Assembly: GCF_029360725.1 (NCBI RefSeq)
Contig: NZ_JARKMY010000002.1
Span: 744,001-808,000, forward strand
Origin: Chryseolinea sp. H1M3-3
GTDB lineage: Bacteria > Bacteroidota > Bacteroidia > Cytophagales > Cyclobacteriaceae
Reading direction: 5' to 3'
DNA: 64,000 nt
Shown: in pieces, positions 35,087 through 45,340 of the stretch
Numbering within the stretch: position 1 is the stretch's first letter
Layout: each line of letters opens with the position of its first letter
Translations under genes and position numbers: made by a program
Notes under the pieces: model-generated
Databases searched by the model: none
The model's input: the letters and a program-made list of their open reading frames with translations, nothing else
Told to the model about the DNA's origin: nothing

Positions 35087-35158
35087 CTCGAAAGCGACTG
35101 ATAATACAGGATTGCATTTTATTTTTTAATCAATAGCTTTAACGCCTTTACAATGTGT

Positions 35159-35473
35159 ATGGAGCGAATAGCTTTTAAAATGAAACTGAAGCCTGGTTTC
35201 GTCAGCGAATATGAAAAACGGCACAATGCAATCTGGCCAGATCTAAAGCAGTTATTAAAAGAGGCAGGGATTTCGGATTATTCTATATTTCTGGATGGAG
35301 AAACGAACACGCTCTTTGCGGTTCAAAAAACAGAAACAAAAGCGGGATCCCAAGACCTGGCAAGAAATGAAATTGTTCAGCGATGGTGGCGATATATGGC
35401 GGATATTATGGAGACGAATACCGACTTTTCTCCCATATCCGTACCGTTAAAGGAGGTATTTAGAATGGAATAA
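35159..35473 (+). CDS. rhaM: L-rhamnose mutarotase
   Basis: About 104 residues from the ATG giving MERIAFKMKLKPGFVSEYEK; an ATG two codons earlier is possible. It interconverts the alpha and beta anomers of L-rhamnose. Family marks are the helix KRHNAIWPDLKQLLKEAGIS with the catalytic His, YSIFLDGETNTLFAV, and the C-terminal WWRYMADIMETN. It is followed within 100 bases by the GH106 rhamnosidase on the same strand, so rhamnose freed by that enzyme or the nearby GH78 would be presented in the right anomeric form. A TTG-N19-TAGCTTTA pattern just upstream (35112-35141) is a weak promoter candidate. Confidence 0.9.
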   Translation: MERIAFKMKLKPGFVSEYEKRHNAIWPDLKQLLKEAGISDYSIFLDGETNTLFAVQKTETKAGSQDLARNEIVQRWWRYMADIMETNTDFSPISVPLKEVFRME

Positions 35474-35566
35474 ATGGCATTACAAACTATGGCTATGACC
35501 ACGTCGTGCCGCCCGTTTAGGAGCCTCCAAGTTGACATCAAATCTATTCTATTAATGAAGGTTCTT

Positions 35567-38473
35567 ATGAAGTCTCAAAAAATCATTCTTTCTATTGTTT
35601 TTGTATTTCTATTCACAGATTTGTTTTCTCAGCATCAGCAAACAGCATGGCCGGCTGTCCATCGGGAAACGAAACCCTGGACACGTTGGTGGTGGCATGG
35701 GAGTGCGGTTACTAAACAAGGGATCACGGCGGAGATGGAGGCCTATAAAAAAGCTGGACTCGGTGGACTAGAGATAACGCCTATATACGGTGTACAAGGA
35801 ACTGAGAAACAGTTTGTAAATTATTTATCTGCCGACTGGATTGAGCTTTTGCTGTATACCTTGAAAGAAGCAGAACGACTTGATATGGGAATTGATATGG
35901 CGACCGGGACGGGTTGGCCTTTTGGGGGTCCTTGGGTTACAGAAGCCGATGCTTGCCGAAATCTGGAATTTAAGACATACAACGTTCAGGCTGGTCAAAG
36001 ATTGAACGAAAAGATCGTTTGCATACAACAACCTTATCTGAGAGCTGTCGGTAATCAAATTTATGAAGTTCATGACAGCACCATCGCCAGTGAACGTGCG
36101 AAAGGCACGGTGAAGGAACCGCCGGTTTTTAAAAGGGAGGAAATTCAAATCAGTCAGTTAGTCGAACCGATAGCCGCGAATAAAAATTTACAGGCACTGG
36201 CACTCGACCAGGTAAAATTTGAGAAGCCAATTCCATTGCAAACTCTAATGGCTTTCAGCGAAAGCGGTAAGACTATTGATCTTACGAGCAAAGTTGATAG
36301 TAATGGTGAGCTCGCATGGACAGCTCCAGACGAGCATTGGAAGCTTTACGCTGTATTCGCTGGATGGCATGGCAAGATGGTAGAACGTGCTGGGCCAGGT
36401 GGCGAGGGGAATGTAATTGACCACTTTTCCGGCGCAGCTTTGAAAAACTATTTGACGCACTTTGACAATGCCTTCCAAGGACATGATATTAGATCCTTGC
36501 GCGCTTTTTTTAACGATTCATATGAAGTAGACGATGCACGCGGCACTGCTGATTGGACGCCGCAGCTTTTTGAAGAATTCAGAACGAGAAGAGGTTATGA
36601 TTTAAAGGTGCATATCCCAGCGTTGTTTGGGCACGCTTCTTCTGATCAAAACAGCAGGGTGTTAAGCGATTATCGGGAGACCATTTCTGAATTGGTGTTG
36701 GAGAATTTTACAAGTCAGTGGAAAAAGTGGGCGCATGCAAATGACGCTGTTGTTAGAAACCAGGCGCATGGATCGCCAGCCAATATACTCGACCTGTATG
36801 CAACGGTAGATATACCCGAAATTGAAGGGGTAGAAGCTTTGAGAATTAAAATGGCATCTTCCGCAGGGAATGTTACCGGAAAGAAATTGATTTCCTCCGA
36901 ATCGGCAACGTGGTTAGACGAACATTTTGAATCAAATCTTGCAGATATAAAGACAGTCGTTGACCGTTTCCTAATCAATGGTGTGAATCACATTTTTTAT
37001 CACGGTACTGCTTATTCTCCTCCAGGTGAGCCTTGGCCGGGGTGGTTGTTCTACGCAGCAGTTCATCTTAACCCTCGGAACCCATTATGGAACCATTTTT
37101 CCACGTTGAATAAATATGTCGAGCGCACGCAATCGTTTTTACAAAACTCGACTCCTGACAACGATATATTATTGTACTATCCTATTTATGATCGATTTGC
37201 GACGAGAGGCCCCGAAATGATCGAACATTTTGATGGGGTAGGCGCGCAATTTGAAAAAACGGTTTTTAAGTCAGTCGCCGAAACAATGCTGACGCAAGGA
37301 TATACTTATGATTATATTTCCGACAAACAAATTTCGGCGACAAAAGTACAAGGACAAAACCTGGTGACAAAAGGAAACACAATCTACAAGACTATTGTAC
37401 TTCCTTATTGCAAATACATTCCACTCGGTACATTTTCTAAAATACTTTCTTTAGCAGAAGATGGCGCGACTGTAATTATGATAGGAGGTCTTCCCGACGA
37501 TATTAGTGGTTATAATAAGCTGGAAGAAAACCGCAAAACTTTTAATGAATTAAAAGCCAAGCTTCAGACAACGCATGAACTTGGAGAGACCGTGTATGGA
37601 AAAGGTAAGGTGATAATTGGAACTGATCTTGAAAAAAATTTACGCAAGGCAAATATTAGAAAAGAAGCATTGGTACAACACGGATTGCAATTCTTAAGGA
37701 AACATACATTACGCAATACAATTCTATATTTCATTTCAAACAGGGACAATGCTTTTGAAGGTTGGATAACATTAGAAAAACAAGGGCAAGAGGTTAAGCT
37801 TTACAACCCCATGACGGGTGCTGTGGGAATCGGTAAATCAAGAGTCGGTAATGGGAAGTTTGAAGTATTGGTCCAATTGAAGCCACATGAAACTATCTTT
37901 ATAGAAGTCGCTGATGAAGAAATAACAGGGGCGGGTTACCCTTATGTTAGGATTATTGGCGAGCCCTTCATAATAAAAGGAGACTGGACACTAAAGCCTA
38001 CTGATGGTGGGCCCAGTATTCCACCAACCACAATATCATCCTTGGGTTCATGGACCGAATTAAATAATCCTGCCTATAAAGTATTCTCCGGATGTGGAAG
38101 TTATTCTGTTAAATTTTCCAAGCCAAAGAAAAAAGCGAAAGCCTGGCTGTTGGACTTAGGTGATGTAGCGGAAAGCGCTGAGGTATTTATCAACGGTAAA
38201 GAGGTTGGCAGTTTGATCGGACCTTCCTTTCAGGTGACAATAGCAGATAGCATCTTAAATAAAGAAAATGAACTTGAGATCAGAGTATGCAACGGCATGG
38301 CTAACCGAATCATTGACTTAGACCGGCGCCATGTATTTTGGAAAAAGTTTTACAACATTAACTTTCCTGCCCGCAAAGCCGAAAACAGAAAGAATAATCA
38401 ATTCGATGCATCGCATTGGCAACCGCGACCGGCAGGGCTGATAGGTCCTGTGAAGTTATGGGCGGCCGAATGA
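35567..38473 (+). CDS. GH106-type alpha-L-rhamnosidase, exported
   Basis: About 968 residues from the ATG giving MKSQKIILSIVFVFLFTDLF (signal peptide); a start four codons earlier is equally plausible. The mature N-terminus has the family opening TRWWWHGSAVTKQGITAEME, then GMGIDMATGTGWPFGGPW-like loops. A long catalytic TIM barrel includes FFNDSYEVDDARGTADWTP and SSESATWLDEHFESN, and the C-terminal beta-sandwich has WLLDLGDVAESAEVFINGKE. GH106 enzymes hydrolyse alpha-L-rhamnosyl bonds, including one in rhamnogalacturonan II. It should act in the periplasm on oligosaccharides imported by the adjacent SusCD. It is probably co-transcribed with rhaM. Confidence 0.87.
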   Translation: MKSQKIILSIVFVFLFTDLFSQHQQTAWPAVHRETKPWTRWWWHGSAVTKQGITAEMEAYKKAGLGGLEITPIYGVQGTEKQFVNYLSADWIELLLYTLKEAERLDMGIDMATGTGWPFGGPWVTEADACRNLEFKTYNVQAGQRLNEKIVCIQQPYLRAVGNQIYEVHDSTIASERAKGTVKEPPVFKREEIQISQLVEPIAANKNLQALALDQVKFEKPIPLQTLMAFSESGKTIDLTSKVDSNGELAWTAPDEHWKLYAVFAGWHGKMVERAGPGGEGNVIDHFSGAALKNYLTHFDNAFQGHDIRSLRAFFNDSYEVDDARGTADWTPQLFEEFRTRRGYDLKVHIPALFGHASSDQNSRVLSDYRETISELVLENFTSQWKKWAHANDAVVRNQAHGSPANILDLYATVDIPEIEGVEALRIKMASSAGNVTGKKLISSESATWLDEHFESNLADIKTVVDRFLINGVNHIFYHGTAYSPPGEPWPGWLFYAAVHLNPRNPLWNHFSTLNKYVERTQSFLQNSTPDNDILLYYPIYDRFATRGPEMIEHFDGVGAQFEKTVFKSVAETMLTQGYTYDYISDKQISATKVQGQNLVTKGNTIYKTIVLPYCKYIPLGTFSKILSLAEDGATVIMIGGLPDDISGYNKLEENRKTFNELKAKLQTTHELGETVYGKGKVIIGTDLEKNLRKANIRKEALVQHGLQFLRKHTLRNTILYFISNRDNAFEGWITLEKQGQEVKLYNPMTGAVGIGKSRVGNGKFEVLVQLKPHETIFIEVADEEITGAGYPYVRIIGEPFIIKGDWTLKPTDGGPSIPPTTISSLGSWTELNNPAYKVFSGCGSYSVKFSKPKKKAKAWLLDLGDVAESAEVFINGKEVGSLIGPSFQVTIADSILNKENELEIRVCNGMANRIIDLDRRHVFWKKFYNINFPARKAENRKNNQFDASHWQPRPAGLIGPVKLWAAE

Positions 38474-38644
38474 TAATTTCGGGAAATCGATAGCTCAAAC
38501 AGTATTTTAAGTTTCTCAATCGGTTGCATGATCGCACATATACCGCTGTAAACTATTGCAAACCAGATCGTTAGGTCACTGTTTAACCCCTCACATAACA
38601 GTACAGGATACTAAATGGTAGACAGGCCATAATTTTACTTAATG

Positions 38645-38662
38645 TGCGCAATCGATTGCGCA
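38645..38662. promoter_or_regulatory. LacI-family operator before susC
   Basis: TGCGCAATCGATTGCGCA is a perfect 18-base palindrome with the central CG of LacI-type operators. It lies 108 bases before the susC ATG in a 297-base gap that otherwise shows only an imperfect -7-like match (TAATTTTA near 38629). No LacI-family gene is in the window, so its repressor would be encoded elsewhere. Confidence 0.75.
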
Positions 38663-38770
38663 TGGATTGTAACGTTAGTTTAAACACTAAACCCGAAAAG
38701 CATGATTTGAAAACTTTACCCAGAAATTCCAACGCTACCCAAATTAAATACCCATTAAACCCAACCTCCT

Positions 38771-41700
38771 ATGAGAAAACTACTACTCCTTTTTTTATGG
38801 GGTATAGCAATGTGCAGTCTACCATTGTGCAGCTATTCCCGAAATTTTACTCCCACCAATTATTTTCAAGCATCAACGATCACCGGTAAAGTGGTCGACG
38901 AGGCTGGCGAAGGCATGCCGGGCGTCAACGTCATTGTTAAAGGTACTTCCAATGGAACAACCACAGATGCGGAAGGCGTCTACCGCCTCAGTCTTTCGGG
39001 CAACGATGGTGCAGGAACACTTGTATTTTCTTTCATCGGTTACACTGTTCAAGAGCAACCAATAAACAACAGGTCTACCATTAACGTAACAATGGCGGCT
39101 GACGTCCAAGAGCTTACTGAAGTAGTTGTCGTTGGCTATGGTACACAAGAGAAAAGAGATGTTACTTCATCTATTTCTACTGTGTCCGGCGAAGCCATAT
39201 CAAAGATTCCTACTGGTAATGCTATGGATGCCATTAAAGGGCAAATTGCCGGTGTGGACGTTTTACAAAATGGTGGACGACCCGGACAAGCTCCTACTGT
39301 TACCGTTCGTGGAAGAAGGTCGCTCACAGCTTCAAACGAGCCGCTTTGGGTTATTGATGGTATTCCGATGACAGCCGGTCAAGCAACAATTTCTGATTTT
39401 AATACAGCGGATATTGAGTCTGTTGAAGTGCTAAAGGATGCTGCATCTCAAGCTGTGTATGGATCCAGAGGTTCTAATGGTGTAATTCTTGTAACAACCA
39501 AGCGAGGGCAGCCAGGTGTTACCAACGTTAATTTTACAACTACATATGGTATAACGCAGCCGTGGAGAACGATCCCGATGATGAATGGGGCGCAGTTTGC
39601 AGATTTAAAACGTGAGGCCAACAGAGTTAACGGCAGTGGCCAGTCGGGACGGACTGCTTGGGGTGATGTAGGTTCTGTCATTCCTGACGATGCCGTTGTG
39701 TTTAATGATCCGGTTGAATTGAATTCGGTCCAAAACGGATTGTCAACGGATTGGCAAGACTTGATCTATCAAAACGGTTCTCAGTTAAATAACCAGCTCA
39801 GTATATCTGGCGGTTCTGAAAAGACAAGAGTATTTCTTGCCTTTAATAATTTTCAGGAAGATGGTCTTATCGAGGGAACAGACTATAAGCGATACACAGG
39901 ACGTATAAACGTTGATCAAGAAATAAGCAAGAGGTTTAAGGTTGGCGTGTCGTCCATTTATTCTAACGTTACAAACAATTGGGGTTCAGGCTCTGTAATT
40001 TCCGAGGCCGTAAACCAAACGCCGCTGGGACTTCCTTATGATTCAGAAGGTAAACTTATCTTCTTGCCAATATCGGATGGAATCCGGTCCAATCCGCTAA
40101 ACGAACTGGTTCCAGGCAAACGTGTGGACGAAAGGAAGACTACTCGTGTCTTTTCTTCCGTATATCTTGACGTTAACATCATGAAGGGTTTAACGTATAA
40201 ATTTTTACTGGGTCAAGATCAATATTACTTCCAGCGCGGAATTTTTGAAGGTCAATTCACGAATACGAGAAAAAATGGAACACCTTTCGCATCGTTGGAA
40301 AAGTTTGAACAGTCCGGCTATACATTGGAGAATTTGCTTACCTACAACAAGTCTGCTGGAGAGCACAACATAGGCGTTACGTTGTTACAAAGTGCGGCGG
40401 AACAAAAATTTCAGACAAGTTCTGTAGGGGCCCAAAATCTTCCTTATGAGTCAGCGCTGTGGAATAGGTTGGATTTAGGAACCGTTACATCATATGGTAC
40501 CAATGCTGCAGAATATCAACTGCTTTCCTATATGGCCCGTGTCAATTATTCTTTTAAGGGTAAATACTTGTTTCAAGCCAGCATGCGGTGGGATGGTTCT
40601 TCCCGACTTGCGGAAGGAAATAAATGGAATGGCTTCCCCGGTGTTTCAGCAGGTTGGAGAATTAAAGACGAAGGATTTATGTCGGGTGTCAATTTTGTAA
40701 GCGAACTAAAATTGAGAGCATCGTATGGTAAAGTAGGAAATACCGCTGTGGCTCCTTATCAAACACAAGGAACTTTGACAAACACGTTCTATGATTGGAA
40801 TGACACCGATGCTAAAGGTTTCAGGCTTGATCTGATTGCTAACCCTAACCTCAGTTGGGAGTATTCGGAATCGCTGGATGCGGGAATTGATTTTGGTTTC
40901 TTTAATGGTCGGCTAACCGGCTTTGTGGACGTTTATCACACAACTACCGGTACTTCCCTGTTATTGAACCGACAGCTCCCGCCAACATCGGGATATGCTT
41001 TCATTTTGCAAAATATCGGTGGTACGGAAACCGACGGTTTGGAAGTGACACTTTATTCTACCATTGTTGACAGGCCAAATAGTTTGAAATGGACAGCGGA
41101 TTTTAACTTTGGAACTTTAAAGGAAAAAATTGTTGATCTGGCCTTAAGAGGTGCCAATGGAGAACTTGTTGATGATAGGGGGAATGGCTGGTTTATTGGA
41201 CAACCTGTTAGGGTCTTCTATGACTATAATAAATTAGGAATCTGGCAAGTCGAGGAAAAAGATCAGGCCGCAGCATATGGCCAGTTTCCCGGTGAGATAA
41301 AAGTGGAAGACGTTAATGGTGATGGCAGGATCGATCTAACCAATGACAGAAAAATATTGGGCAACGATGTACCAAAAGCATACGGTGGTTTGAACAATAA
41401 ATTTGAGTACAAGGGTATTGATTTTTCCTTCTTCTTTTACTATAGACTTGGGTTTATGATCAACAGCGAGTTTAACAACGGGCAGGCTACTATGCAGGCT
41501 AGGTATAACAATCTTATGGTTGACTATTGGACGATTGATAATCCTACAAACGCGTACCCTAGACCTAATAAAAATCAGGAAAGTATTACTTACGGATCAT
41601 CCCTTAACTATGTTGATGGAGGTTTTGTAAAGCTTCGGAACGTTACGTTGGGTTACACACTACCATCCAACATTTCAGAGAAACTGAAAATGACAAAACT

Positions 41701-41839
41701 TAGAGTTTTCGTTACAGCACAAAATTTGGCGACATGGTCCAAATACAAGCTGTTTGATCCTGAAAGAGCGGGTAATGTTACTTCTGGCGAAATGCCATCT
41801 AGTCGACTGTTTTTGGGCGGTATAAACATTTCCTTCTAA
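38771..41839 (+). CDS. susC: SusC-like TonB-dependent outer-membrane transporter
   Basis: A 1022-residue outer-membrane receptor that imports oligosaccharides using TonB energy. A signal peptide (MRKLLLLFLWGIAMCSLPLC) is followed by a carboxypeptidase-D-like regulatory domain (ITGKVVDEAGEGMPGVNVIV), a TonB-box-like segment (ELTEVVVVGYGTQEKRDV), a plug domain (VRGRRSLTASNEPLWVIDGI, RGSNGVILVTTKRG) and a 22-strand barrel ending in the aromatic-terminated SSRLFLGGINISF. It is followed after 22 bases by susD. Substrate by context: rhamnose-containing glycans. The LacI-type operator upstream suggests repression by an intracellular sugar signal, not by the hybrid sensor at 17.7 kb. Confidence 0.95.
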   Translation: MRKLLLLFLWGIAMCSLPLCSYSRNFTPTNYFQASTITGKVVDEAGEGMPGVNVIVKGTSNGTTTDAEGVYRLSLSGNDGAGTLVFSFIGYTVQEQPINNRSTINVTMAADVQELTEVVVVGYGTQEKRDVTSSISTVSGEAISKIPTGNAMDAIKGQIAGVDVLQNGGRPGQAPTVTVRGRRSLTASNEPLWVIDGIPMTAGQATISDFNTADIESVEVLKDAASQAVYGSRGSNGVILVTTKRGQPGVTNVNFTTTYGITQPWRTIPMMNGAQFADLKREANRVNGSGQSGRTAWGDVGSVIPDDAVVFNDPVELNSVQNGLSTDWQDLIYQNGSQLNNQLSISGGSEKTRVFLAFNNFQEDGLIEGTDYKRYTGRINVDQEISKRFKVGVSSIYSNVTNNWGSGSVISEAVNQTPLGLPYDSEGKLIFLPISDGIRSNPLNELVPGKRVDERKTTRVFSSVYLDVNIMKGLTYKFLLGQDQYYFQRGIFEGQFTNTRKNGTPFASLEKFEQSGYTLENLLTYNKSAGEHNIGVTLLQSAAEQKFQTSSVGAQNLPYESALWNRLDLGTVTSYGTNAAEYQLLSYMARVNYSFKGKYLFQASMRWDGSSRLAEGNKWNGFPGVSAGWRIKDEGFMSGVNFVSELKLRASYGKVGNTAVAPYQTQGTLTNTFYDWNDTDAKGFRLDLIANPNLSWEYSESLDAGIDFGFFNGRLTGFVDVYHTTTGTSLLLNRQLPPTSGYAFILQNIGGTETDGLEVTLYSTIVDRPNSLKWTADFNFGTLKEKIVDLALRGANGELVDDRGNGWFIGQPVRVFYDYNKLGIWQVEEKDQAAAYGQFPGEIKVEDVNGDGRIDLTNDRKILGNDVPKAYGGLNNKFEYKGIDFSFFFYYRLGFMINSEFNNGQATMQARYNNLMVDYWTIDNPTNAYPRPNKNQESITYGSSLNYVDGGFVKLRNVTLGYTLPSNISEKLKMTKLRVFVTAQNLATWSKYKLFDPERAGNVTSGEMPSSRLFLGGINISF

Positions 41840-41861
41840 TCAAGGCTAATACCTAAACGAA

Positions 41862-43691
41862 ATGATCATGAAAATGAAAATAACAAAATCAATATTAATG
41901 GCGCTGGCCCTAGTAGCGTTTAGCGCGCAGTCATGTAAAGACTATCTGGATGAAGACTTAATTGCCGGTGTTGCGGCTTCCAGTTATTATACAACTGCCG
42001 CTGGGTTAGAAGATGCGGTTGATGCTACCTATTTTTTCCTGCGTGAAATTTATAGCAATGAACGCGCTTATACATTATCTGTTTTCGGAACTGATACTCA
42101 TACTAATGGGGCCGATGGCGGTTATAAAGGTTTTAACTTTTACGACAATACGTTAAATTCTGGGGTAGATATACTATTGCAGCAGTGGACATTTTTATAT
42201 CAAGGTATCAACCAAGCGAATGCTGTAATAAATCGTTCTACTGCCGTGACCGATATGTCGGAAGCTGTAAAAACGCAACGTTTGGCTGAAGTGCGCTTTT
42301 TACGCGCATTCTATTACTTCTATTTGGTGCAAACCTGGGGTGATGTCCACTTTTCGTTGGAGGAAACTATCGGAGCTGAGGTAACTGCTAACAAGACGGA
42401 ACAAGCTACTATTTATGCGGAAGGAATTATTCCCGATCTTGAATTTGCTATTGCAAATTTGCCCAATACCCAAGCCAATTATGGCAGAGTTACAAAACCT
42501 GCAGCACAGTTCCTTTTAGGAAAAGTGTATTTGACAAGAGGTTATCAGCAGTTCGGACAATCAGGTGATTTTGATCAAGCAGAAACATTATTGACGAATG
42601 TAATCGCAGATTACAATTTTGCATTGGTCCCTTCCCATAAAGATTTATGGAATCAAGACAAACAAGTAAACAGTGAAGTGATATGGGCTGTCCAGTATTC
42701 TACTGACCTTATATTAAACGGAGGTACTGGTAATCTTCCGGGGTACATTAACCCAACCATTCCAAACGCGGGTAACCGTGGCCACTTATATTTCGGAATG
42801 GAGTATGATATTCAGCCAGGAATGATACGGGATATTGCCAATGGTCGACCTTTTAAACGTTTCAGGCCGACTGATCACTTAATCGACCTTTGGGCTGAAG
42901 CTCGTCCCAATGATCAGCGGTATGAAGACACCTATAAGCACGTTTGGATTAGCAATAACCCTAATAACATTCCGGTATGGAAACAAATCCACGTAGACAA
43001 GGGCGCTAGAAAGGCCGATGGCAGTCTTGTTACTGTTGCAGACAAAGGCAAGCGAAGGTTTGCAGTTGGCGACACGGCCCTTTTTATTCCAGGTCCTGGG
43101 CAAGATGCTAAATGGTTGGGTGATGAAAAGTTAAAAGTAAGATACACTGTGATTACAAGGCAGAAAGCATCTTATCCGGCTAGCACCCTTCCTACTACCG
43201 ATCCGGACTACTATCCTGCTGACGCCTTCTTCTACAACGAACGTTTATTCCCAACAATCGCTAAATTCTTTGACCCCAAAAGGCCATCCATTCAATATGA
43301 GCAAGGTTCACGGGATTGGTTTGTTATGAGATTGGCAGACGCCTACTTACTTCGTGCCGAAGCTCGCTTCCATGGCAATAACCTTAGTGGCGCGGCGGAT
43401 GATATAAACGTGGTTAGAACAAGGGCTGCAAAACCGGGAAAAATCGCGGAAATGCAAATATCAGCTGGTGATGTTACTCTTGATAGAATTCTAGTCGAAC
43501 GTGCACTGGAGTTGGACGCTGAACAGCTTAGGTGGTTTGATTTGGCAAGGACGGGGAAATTAGTCGAATATGTAAAAGCCTATAATCCGCTAGGAGCAGC
43601 CAATATAAAGGATCATCATATTCATAGGCCGATTCCGCAGGCACAAATTGATAGAACTCAAGGTGGTTATCCGCAAAATAGTGGCTATTAG
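41862..43691 (+). CDS. susD: SusD-like glycan-binding lipoprotein
   Basis: A 609-residue surface lipoprotein that forms the lid of the SusC channel. The signal peptide ends in a lipobox (FSAQSC, Cys about residue 25). SusD marks are EVRFLRAFYYFYLVQTWGDV (a TPR-like helix near residue 145), FLLGKVYLTRGY and, near the C-terminus, DWFVMRLADAYLLRAEARFHG and VERALELDAEQLRWFDLART. It is slightly long for the family. A hairpin follows the stop, so downstream genes are likely expressed less strongly. Confidence 0.95.
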   Translation: MIMKMKITKSILMALALVAFSAQSCKDYLDEDLIAGVAASSYYTTAAGLEDAVDATYFFLREIYSNERAYTLSVFGTDTHTNGADGGYKGFNFYDNTLNSGVDILLQQWTFLYQGINQANAVINRSTAVTDMSEAVKTQRLAEVRFLRAFYYFYLVQTWGDVHFSLEETIGAEVTANKTEQATIYAEGIIPDLEFAIANLPNTQANYGRVTKPAAQFLLGKVYLTRGYQQFGQSGDFDQAETLLTNVIADYNFALVPSHKDLWNQDKQVNSEVIWAVQYSTDLILNGGTGNLPGYINPTIPNAGNRGHLYFGMEYDIQPGMIRDIANGRPFKRFRPTDHLIDLWAEARPNDQRYEDTYKHVWISNNPNNIPVWKQIHVDKGARKADGSLVTVADKGKRRFAVGDTALFIPGPGQDAKWLGDEKLKVRYTVITRQKASYPASTLPTTDPDYYPADAFFYNERLFPTIAKFFDPKRPSIQYEQGSRDWFVMRLADAYLLRAEARFHGNNLSGAADDINVVRTRAAKPGKIAEMQISAGDVTLDRILVERALELDAEQLRWFDLARTGKLVEYVKAYNPLGAANIKDHHIHRPIPQAQIDRTQGGYPQNSGY

Positions 43692-43724
43692 GTGGATTTT
43701 TTAGACAATTAATCATTCAAACAG

Positions 43725-43755
43725 AGGTAGCCGGAATCTTTCGGCTACCTTGTTT
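43725..43755 (+). terminator. Hairpin between susD and the haloperoxidase-like gene
   Basis: AGGTAGCCG, loop GAATCTTT, CGGCTACCT is a perfect 9-bp stem followed by TGTTTGT, a weak U-tract. It probably allows partial readthrough into the next genes and could lower their expression relative to susCD. Confidence 0.6.
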
Positions 43756-43834
43756 GTAAAAATAACCTCTCCTCTGCAATAGCAGATTACAAGAAATGCA
43801 ACGTGATTTGCATTAGCGATTCAATTTTAAAAAG

Positions 43835-45316
43835 ATGAAGCTATTTCGTGTTTTTTGTCTGGTGCTATTTTGCATAACCGGCTGCTCTGTTCCTCAGAAT
43901 AAGACGTCAATCTTGCCAAATGATCCCACCGGCAAAAACAACATGGCCTACAAATGGGGTAAAATTTCCCTCGAATGCACAGCCAACGATACAGAGAATT
44001 TTAGACCAAGACCTACCGTAACCTCCAGGATTTTAGCATTGATATGGATATCAGTTTTTGACGCTTGGAGCAGGTATGATGAAAAGGCCACTCCTCTATA
44101 TTTGACTTCGATCGAACGGCGCCCTCCAGTAGAGCACACTTTGCAGAATAAAGAGATTGCCATAAGCTATGCGGCTTACCGGGCGATGCAGCATTATTAC
44201 TTCTCTGACTCTACATTGTTACGAAAAAAAATGATTGAATTTGGGTTGGACCCAGATGACAATTCAGAAGATCCCTCAACAGCTATTGGTATTGGGAACC
44301 TCGCGGCAAAAACTGTGATTGCGTCCAGGTCTTTCGATGGATCGAATCAAAAAGATACCACTTCCAATTCTAACGCGGCGGCTTATAGTGATTACACTGG
44401 ATATACTCCAGTCAACAATGCCGATCATTTAAAAGAAATTGGCAAGTGGCAACCAAAATATTTCTCGGATGGAAAAGGGGGAAAATTTGCGCCGGGTTGC
44501 CTCACACCCCATTGGGGAAAAGTAACTCCTGTTGCGTTAGCGTCGGCGAGTCAGTACAGGCCGGGTCCTCCACCCGCTGTCGGATCACAAACATTAGCAG
44601 ATGAAATTAAGGAAGTGGTTGAACTACAAGCTAACTTGTCAGACGAACAAAAAGCACTCGTTGAATTTATGCGCGACGGCCCTAAATCGGTCCAACAGGC
44701 AGGTCACTGGTTCATTTTTGCTCAAAACGTTTCCGTACGTGACAATCATAGTTTAGATGATGATGTCAAAATGTATTTTTTAATCGAGGTAGCGGCAATG
44801 GATGCATTTATAGCTGCCTGGGATGCTAAGATGCATTACGACTTTGCAAGACCTTATGCGTTGGTACACGATTATTATAAAGGACAATTGATTAAAGGAT
44901 GGGGTGGACCTGACGTTGGAATGGTAGAAATGAAAGGCTCAGACTGGCGCCCATATTCACCCGATACGTTCTTATGCCCTCCTTTCCCAAGTTATGTTTC
45001 GGGGCATAGTTGTGTAAGCGCCGCTTGTTCTGAAGCTTTACGTTTATTCACAGGAAATGATCAGTTTGGAGAGGAAGTAAAAATTGTGCCGGGGCTGCTT
45101 ACTGAGCCTGAAAACATTGGCGATACCGTTGTCTTGAAATTTCCCACCTTTACCGAAACTGCGAACATGGCGGGCCTATCCAGGGTATTGGGCGGATACC
45201 ACATTCGTTCTGATAATGTGGAGGGCTTGAATCTTGGCCGTAAGGTTGCCTCGGCCGTATGGAAAAAATACTTGAAGCATACGGGAGCGGATAACACGAG
45301 CCTCAGCTATAATTAA
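43835..45316 (+). CDS. Vanadium-haloperoxidase/PAP2-family lipoprotein
   Basis: A 493-residue envelope lipoprotein (lipobox CITGC, Cys near residue 17). All three phosphate/vanadate-site motifs of the superfamily are intact: KMHYDFARP (Lys-x6-Arg-Pro, near 330), YVSGHS (Ser-Gly-His, near 387) and SRVLGGYH (Ser-Arg-x5-His, near 448-455). The protein therefore should bind vanadate or phosphate and could be a haloperoxidase or an acid phosphatase. Sequence alone does not separate the two activities. Its place between susCD and an FG-GAP/ASPIC lipoprotein gene recurs in polysaccharide loci of marine and soil Bacteroidota, to my knowledge without an explained role. Confidence 0.82.
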   Translation: MKLFRVFCLVLFCITGCSVPQNKTSILPNDPTGKNNMAYKWGKISLECTANDTENFRPRPTVTSRILALIWISVFDAWSRYDEKATPLYLTSIERRPPVEHTLQNKEIAISYAAYRAMQHYYFSDSTLLRKKMIEFGLDPDDNSEDPSTAIGIGNLAAKTVIASRSFDGSNQKDTTSNSNAAAYSDYTGYTPVNNADHLKEIGKWQPKYFSDGKGGKFAPGCLTPHWGKVTPVALASASQYRPGPPPAVGSQTLADEIKEVVELQANLSDEQKALVEFMRDGPKSVQQAGHWFIFAQNVSVRDNHSLDDDVKMYFLIEVAAMDAFIAAWDAKMHYDFARPYALVHDYYKGQLIKGWGGPDVGMVEMKGSDWRPYSPDTFLCPPFPSYVSGHSCVSAACSEALRLFTGNDQFGEEVKIVPGLLTEPENIGDTVVLKFPTFTETANMAGLSRVLGGYHIRSDNVEGLNLGRKVASAVWKKYLKHTGADNTSLSYN

Positions 45317-45340
45317 ACCGAAATGCACTTATTTGTTCTT

